12,406 bases of DNA, from assembly GCA_028456385.1 (NCBI GenBank), contig JALNQF010000859.1, forward strand, positions 1 through 12,406. The letters run 5' to 3'. Of this stretch, positions 8,092 to 12,406 are shown piece by piece. Under the pieces are notes generated by a model that worked only from the letters and a program-made list of their open reading frames with translations, ran no database searches and was not told the origin of the DNA. The translations under genes were made by a program, and so were the position numbers. This stretch comes from Ophiosphaerella korrae (taxonomy: Eukaryota > Ascomycota > Dothideomycetes > Pleosporales > Phaeosphaeriaceae). Every line of letters starts with the position of its first letter. Within the stretch, counting starts at the first letter, position 1.

Positions 8092-11038
8092 TATTAATTA
8101 CTATAGTAAGAGCTTATATATTATAAGTATAGCTTAAGCTTATATTATATAACTATATAGCTACTTTTACTATTTCTAGCTAACGCTTTTTTAGTAAGTT
8201 AGTACTTATTTTTATTTTAATTACTTTTATTATTATTTTTTAACTAGCTTTTTTAGCTTTTCTATTTAGCTTATATATATATACTAGAGAACTTTTAATT
8301 ATAATTTTTTTTTATTTAACTTAAATCTAGAAGTATATTTTACTTCTTTATAAAAGTATTACTACTTTATTATTTTACTAGAGTATATATATATAAAGCT
8401 TATAGTATATTAATAGTTGCTTTATAAAGCTTTTAAATATATTTTTTTATTAAAAAGTTTTACTTTATAATAAGTATAAAGCTTACTACTATACTTATAC
8501 TTAAGTAGAGTTATTTAAACTTTTCTAAAGTAGCTAGTAAGTATATTAAATAAGTTTTATACTACTTACTAGTATAAGTATAAAGTTTTTTTTTTTAAGC
8601 TACTTTAAGATAACTTACTTAGTATATACTATTAAGTAATACTTATACTTAATATATACTATCTTATTAATATATATATATTTTATACTTATTACTATTA
8701 CTTATAGTACTTTTAGTTTAAGATAACTAGCTTTAGTATACTAAAGTTTTTCTAAGTTACTTTTAGGTATTATATACTATAAGTTAAGCTACTAGTTACT
8801 TTAACTTATACTTATAATAGTTAAATAAAATATAATAAGCTTATATTTAATAAAAGTAAAGTTATATTTATATATTAGTATTACTAGTATAATACTTTTT
8901 ACTAGTATTTTTACCTTTAAAGTTATATTAAAACTTTAATACTAAGCTTTAGATACTATATTACTATAAAATCTCTTAACTACTCTTACTTTATAAAGTA
9001 TAAATTTTTTTATATATTTACTATAAGCTCTATTTAAAGTATTTTTAAAAACTTAAGTACTTTTACTAAGTATTAAAAATACTTATAAAAGAGCTTAGTT
9101 CTATAAAACTTATTAAGTTAACTAAGTAGAAAGTAGTTCTATTATTAAGTATAGTACTTTTAAAAAGTAAATAAGTATTAAAATCTAGTATTAAGTAAGC
9201 TCTAAGAGCTAGCTTAATAAGTTTACTAAAGTTAATAAGTACTATATTTAGCTAGCCTAAGTAGACTAAAGCCTTTAATTAAACTAACTCTAAGCTAGCT
9301 TTAACTAGTTTCTAAAAGAGATAAACTTTCTTTTAAGTTACTAGAGTTTTAACTACTATAAAGTATAGCTTATCTAAATAAGCTTATATTTTTATATTTC
9401 TATTATTATTTATTTTAAATAGATTACTAGTAAGTGTTACTTATACTTATCTATAATCTTATAGTATTTAGTAGTAACTTTAGTTATATAAGTAGTTATA
9501 TTTTAAGTTAAAGCTTAATACTTATAGCTTAGGTTTTCTAAATATTATAAATATACTAGCTTTTTAATTAGTAATTTAAATCTTTTACTTTTATAATAAA
9601 GCTAAGTAAATACTACTAATTTATTTTAGTATAAGTACTTTTAAGCTAAAAACTAAAGTCTAGATTACTAATTAGCTAATTATTTAAGCTTAGTTTAGAG
9701 CTAGCTTTAGTATTAATACTTCTAAGATATTATACGTAATTATATACTAATATAAGTTTAGCTACTTATTATAGTAAAGCTTTAGTAATTAGTATCTTTA
9801 GTAAGCTTTTTATAGATAGGCTTAGTATTAAATTAAGCTAGTAAGTTCTTTAGTATTTAGACAAGTTTTTATAATATAGCTTTATTATTTATAAGTAGAG
9901 TTATCTTAACTATTACTAGATAGCTTAAATTAACTATAGTATTTACTTAAGTACTTAGTACTCTAAGATATACTATTTATAATATCTAGGTTTTTTTTTT
10001 AGCTTAATATTTATCTATTATAAACTTATAAGGAGCTACTTATTTTATAAATACTAAGCTTTTTAGTTTAATTTAAACTAGTTTATTAGTATATATATTA
10101 GAAGTATTATTAGCTTTTAAGTTAATAAGCTTTTAGATACTTAGTTTAAGTATATTATAGTAAAGTTATATAAACTATACTAGCTATTATATATACTTAT
10201 TAAGTAAGGTAGTACTTTTATTAAGTAAAGTTATCTTACTATAAAATATTATAAGTATTTTAGTAATAAATAAAATAAAATAAGATAAATTAGATAAAAG
10301 TATACTAAGCTTATAATTTCTTACTATAGTATATAAAATAAAACTATTAAGTAATTTTTATTATTAAACTTATAACTATTATAAGATATAAACTTAAAAA
10401 TAAGTAAAAAATAATTATTAATTAAAAAGCTATTTAAGTTAAGCTACTTATATACCTTACTTACTACTATAATCTTACTTAAATTATATAGAGTAAAGCT
10501 CTAACTTATAATAGTTACTTATATAGTAATAAACTTTAAATTAGATATAAAAATATAAAATAATTTTTTTAAATATAAATCTAGAACTAAAATTTAACTT
10601 AAATTAATATAAAGAAAATAATATTCTTTTAGTTTAAAACCCTAACTTAAAAATTATTTAAACTAAAAATGTATAATTTACTATTAAAGTATAACTTTTA
10701 GTATAGCTATATTTTATATACTTATTTATAAAATATAAATAGTTTAGTATAAAAAACTATAAACTAATATAATAATAGCTAAGCTAAACTAGTTTTTATT
10801 TAGTAGCTTTTAAAGTAAAAACTTTATAGTATTTTATATAGCTAAAGCTTTAGCTAATAATAAAGTTAATAGAAACTTTATTTATTAAAAATATACTTAG
10901 AAGACTATATAGTTATAAACTATTTAGCTATTTTAACTTATTATTTATAAAAAATATAATAGTTTTTTATTTAATTTTATTATATATTAGATTAGGTTCT
11001 ACTTATAAGTAAGTATTTATATAAAAGAGACTTTTACT
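8092..11038. other. RIP-saturated AT-rich flank, no recognisable gene
   Basis: This continues the sequence interrupted by the retrotransposon, with the same near-absence of CA, TG and CG. The exceptions I can see include TTGC near 8417, GTGT near 9434, ACAA near 9860 and ATGT near 10669. I find no coding, RNA or repeat feature I can defend. From roughly 10250 onward the plus strand becomes distinctly A-rich with frequent AAA runs. That resembles the sense strand of a retroelement and suggests the plus-strand Gypsy relic further right may begin about there. Confidence 0.65.
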
Positions 11039-11542
11039 TATATTACTAAAAATATTAACTAATTTAATTATATTCTAAGATTTTAATAGTATAAAGCTTA
11101 TACTATTAAATTTAACTACTATAATAAAATATTATTATTTTCTAATATTTACTACTACTAGTACTACTAGATAACTAATAAAATCTTCTTAGTAGTATAC
11201 TATAATATAATTAGATATTACTTTACTATAGCTTTAAAAATACTAGTACTTAAACTATTATTTACTATTATAAAGTATTTAAGTAAGTACTTTAATAATT
11301 ATAAATAGAACATATTAATAGATATTTAAACTATTAGTTATTATATAATTAAAACTTCTACTAAAAAAAGTAAATATATACTTATAATACTTATATTAAA
11401 TAAAATACTACTATTAGTATACTACTATAAAGTAGCTAAAAAAGTAAATTATATATAATTTTATAAACTACTACTTATAGTAAAGCTTAAAAATATCTTA
11501 TTTATAGAAATACTTTAATTATATTTAAACTTAATACTTTAT
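11039..11542 (+). pseudogene. Possible upstream part of the old plus-strand Gypsy relic
   Basis: One plus-strand frame (codons starting at 11039) has two open runs of nearly 60 codons each between about 11180 and 11460, longer than expected where TAA and TAG are so common. The same frame continues into the linker motif at 11543-11584. I cannot match the text itself to protease or Gag. It is called only because of its phase with the recognised part and its stop-poor runs. Confidence 0.3.
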
Positions 11543-11923
11543 TTTAATAAAAAAGCTATTAAAAACCCTTTTTTTATACGCTATATATTTTAGAAATTAC
11601 TTTTAAGCTTAGTATAAAAATTTTAAATACTAAATTTTACTTTTTTACTAAAAAATAAAATAAAGTAATTTAAAAATATATTTAAAAAATAGAAAGTTAA
11701 AGCTTAATTAGTAAATATAACTTACTAATTATAGCTAAACTAAATAGTAACTTATAAGTATATATAAACTACTATAAGCTAAATAAATTTACTTTTAAAA
11801 CCTAGTACTTTATTTTATTTTTTTAAAGAAATACTAGCTTATATAACTAAAGTAAAAATTTTCTATAAATTAAATATAATATATTCTTTTTACTATTTAT
11901 ATATTACTTTAAACTTAAAATAG
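11543..11923 (+). pseudogene. Second, older Ty3/Gypsy Pol relic: linker and N-terminal half of RT
   Basis: At 11543-11584 the frame reads FNKKAIKNPFFIRY, like the FSKKxAxxLPPHRxYD linker before Gypsy RTs. From 11641 (a second frame) come NKVI(R)KYI, then LLIIAKLNSNL(R)VYINYYKLNK, which fits LIVxKPxGxLRVCVDYRxLNK with only transition-type changes. After TYFILFF-like text at a T run (11814-11824) the frame shifts by one. The relic continues KEILAYITKVKIF, YKLNII and YSFYYLYI, matching xETLARxxKAKIFTKLDIIxAFxRxRI, with the catalytic Asp now Asn. Recognition stops at TAG 11921-11923, and no YLDD block follows. It carries indels as well as RIP mutations, so it is older than the main element, and it lies on the opposite strand. 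Confidence 0.72.
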
Positions 11924-12406
11924 TTATATTATAGTAGTAAAAATAAAAAACTAAATAAAACTAATTAGCTTTATAATAAAAGATAGCTATATATATAACT
12001 TATAAAAGAAAAAGCTTAATTAAAAAGTTAATTATAATAAAAATACATATTAATTTTAAAGCTTTATAAAGCCTAGTAGTTATAAAGCTATAAAGTAACT
12101 TTACTACGATTATAGGTATAATAAAAGAAATTAAAATAGAACTAATTAGCTCTAATTTAGATACTAATAAAGTATAAGATAAGTAGAGTAATAACTTATA
12201 AGATAATAAACTTAATTAAGAAATAAACTATAACTTAAATACGTAATATAAAGTAATCTATAAAGTTATATAAATAGATTAGTATAAGTATATAGTTTAT
12301 AGGAATATATATTATTAGGATAGTATTAGTAATCTAATCTCTAACCTAGAACGCTAATACTTAATATTATATATATAAATTAACTATTATTTATAGTTAT
12401 TACTAA
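11924..12406 (+). other. AT-rich stretch with a weak open-frame signal, unidentified
   Basis: Codons in the frame of 12103 (ACT ACG ATT ATA GGT) look protein-like from about 11935 to 12370. They are interrupted mainly by TAA/TAG, include Asp/Asn/Lys-rich text near 12150-12220, and then read KVIYKVI and SISNLISNLER. This could be more of the old relic after an internal deletion, or another degraded gene. I recognise no domain. The last 120 bp are slightly less depleted (CCTAGAACGC), suggesting somewhat weaker RIP at the right edge. Confidence 0.3.

Noticed and set aside
8092..10250. Many short palindromes (AGCT, CTAG, AAGCTT, TATATA) and apparent inverted repeats
   Set aside because: RIP leaves a small vocabulary in which C appears in CT and G in AG, so such palindromes are expected by composition. 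I found no long, specific inverted pair.
10638..10646. CCCTAA telomere-like hexamer
   Set aside because: It is a single copy without tandem repetition.
1..12406. Very AT-rich sequence could be mitochondrial DNA or a point/AT-rich centromere
   Set aside because: There are no mitochondrial genes or tRNAs, and the bias is specific to loss of CA/TG/CG, which fits RIP. Centromeric function cannot be judged from sequence, although RIPed transposon tracts do occur at fungal centromeres.
11924..12406. RT active-site motif (YLDD) for the old relic, sought at SNLDTNK near 12140-12165
   Set aside because: Only Leu-Asp matches. The surrounding residues and the spacing from the N-terminal RT blocks do not fit, so no second half of the RT is claimed.

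Overview
The window looks like an AT-rich, gene-free heterochromatic tract from a filamentous ascomycete (Pezizomycotina) that has been through repeat-induced point mutation (RIP). The outer sequence has almost no CA, TG or CG dinucleotides: by eye I find one TG and no CA or CG in positions 1-1062. C survives mostly in CT/CC and G mostly in AG/GG. That is the expected end state of C-to-T mutation at CpA on both strands. I see no intact gene, no tRNA or rRNA, and nothing likely to be expressed as protein. The host species cannot be named from this sequence.

The one clear object is a complete but dead Ty3/Gypsy LTR retrotransposon of the chromovirus type, 7024 bp (1063-8086), on the minus strand. 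It has two 442-bp LTRs beginning TGTTA, with ends TAACA (right copy) and TAATA (left copy), a 5-bp target duplication CTAGC (1058-1062 and 8087-8091) and a purine tract next to the 3' LTR. Reading leftwards from the right LTR come Gag with two CCHC zinc knuckles, then protease, reverse transcriptase, RNase H, integrase with its H2C2 finger, DD35E triad and GPY/F module, and a C-terminal chromodomain. Pol stays in one reading frame for more than 3 kb without an indel. It is destroyed by in-frame TAA/TAG codons and transition-type missense changes, such as the zinc-knuckle Cys and His codons turned to Tyr and the protease DSG turned to NSR. Pol lies in the -1 frame relative to Gag.

Between the chromodomain and the 3' LTR (about 1481-2180) is a stretch that Pol does not explain. 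It reads as a RIP-damaged ORF on the PLUS strand, antisense to gag-pol and convergent with pol. It has a Cys-bearing first part, an intron-like GTAAGC...TAG gap that bridges two frames exactly, and a Lys/Leu-rich, helix-like second part. This is the most unusual element in the window.

The retrotransposon inserted into sequence that was already RIP-saturated: the flanks are far more depleted of CA/TG than the element. The right flank contains a much older second Gypsy relic, on the plus strand. A reverse-transcriptase N-terminal half can be read at about 11641-11923, with a frame jump at a run of T, and the end of its preceding linker at 11543-11584. The remaining flanks (1-1062 and 8092 to about 11040) hold no recognisable feature. 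The layout is therefore a nested, two-age transposon graveyard.
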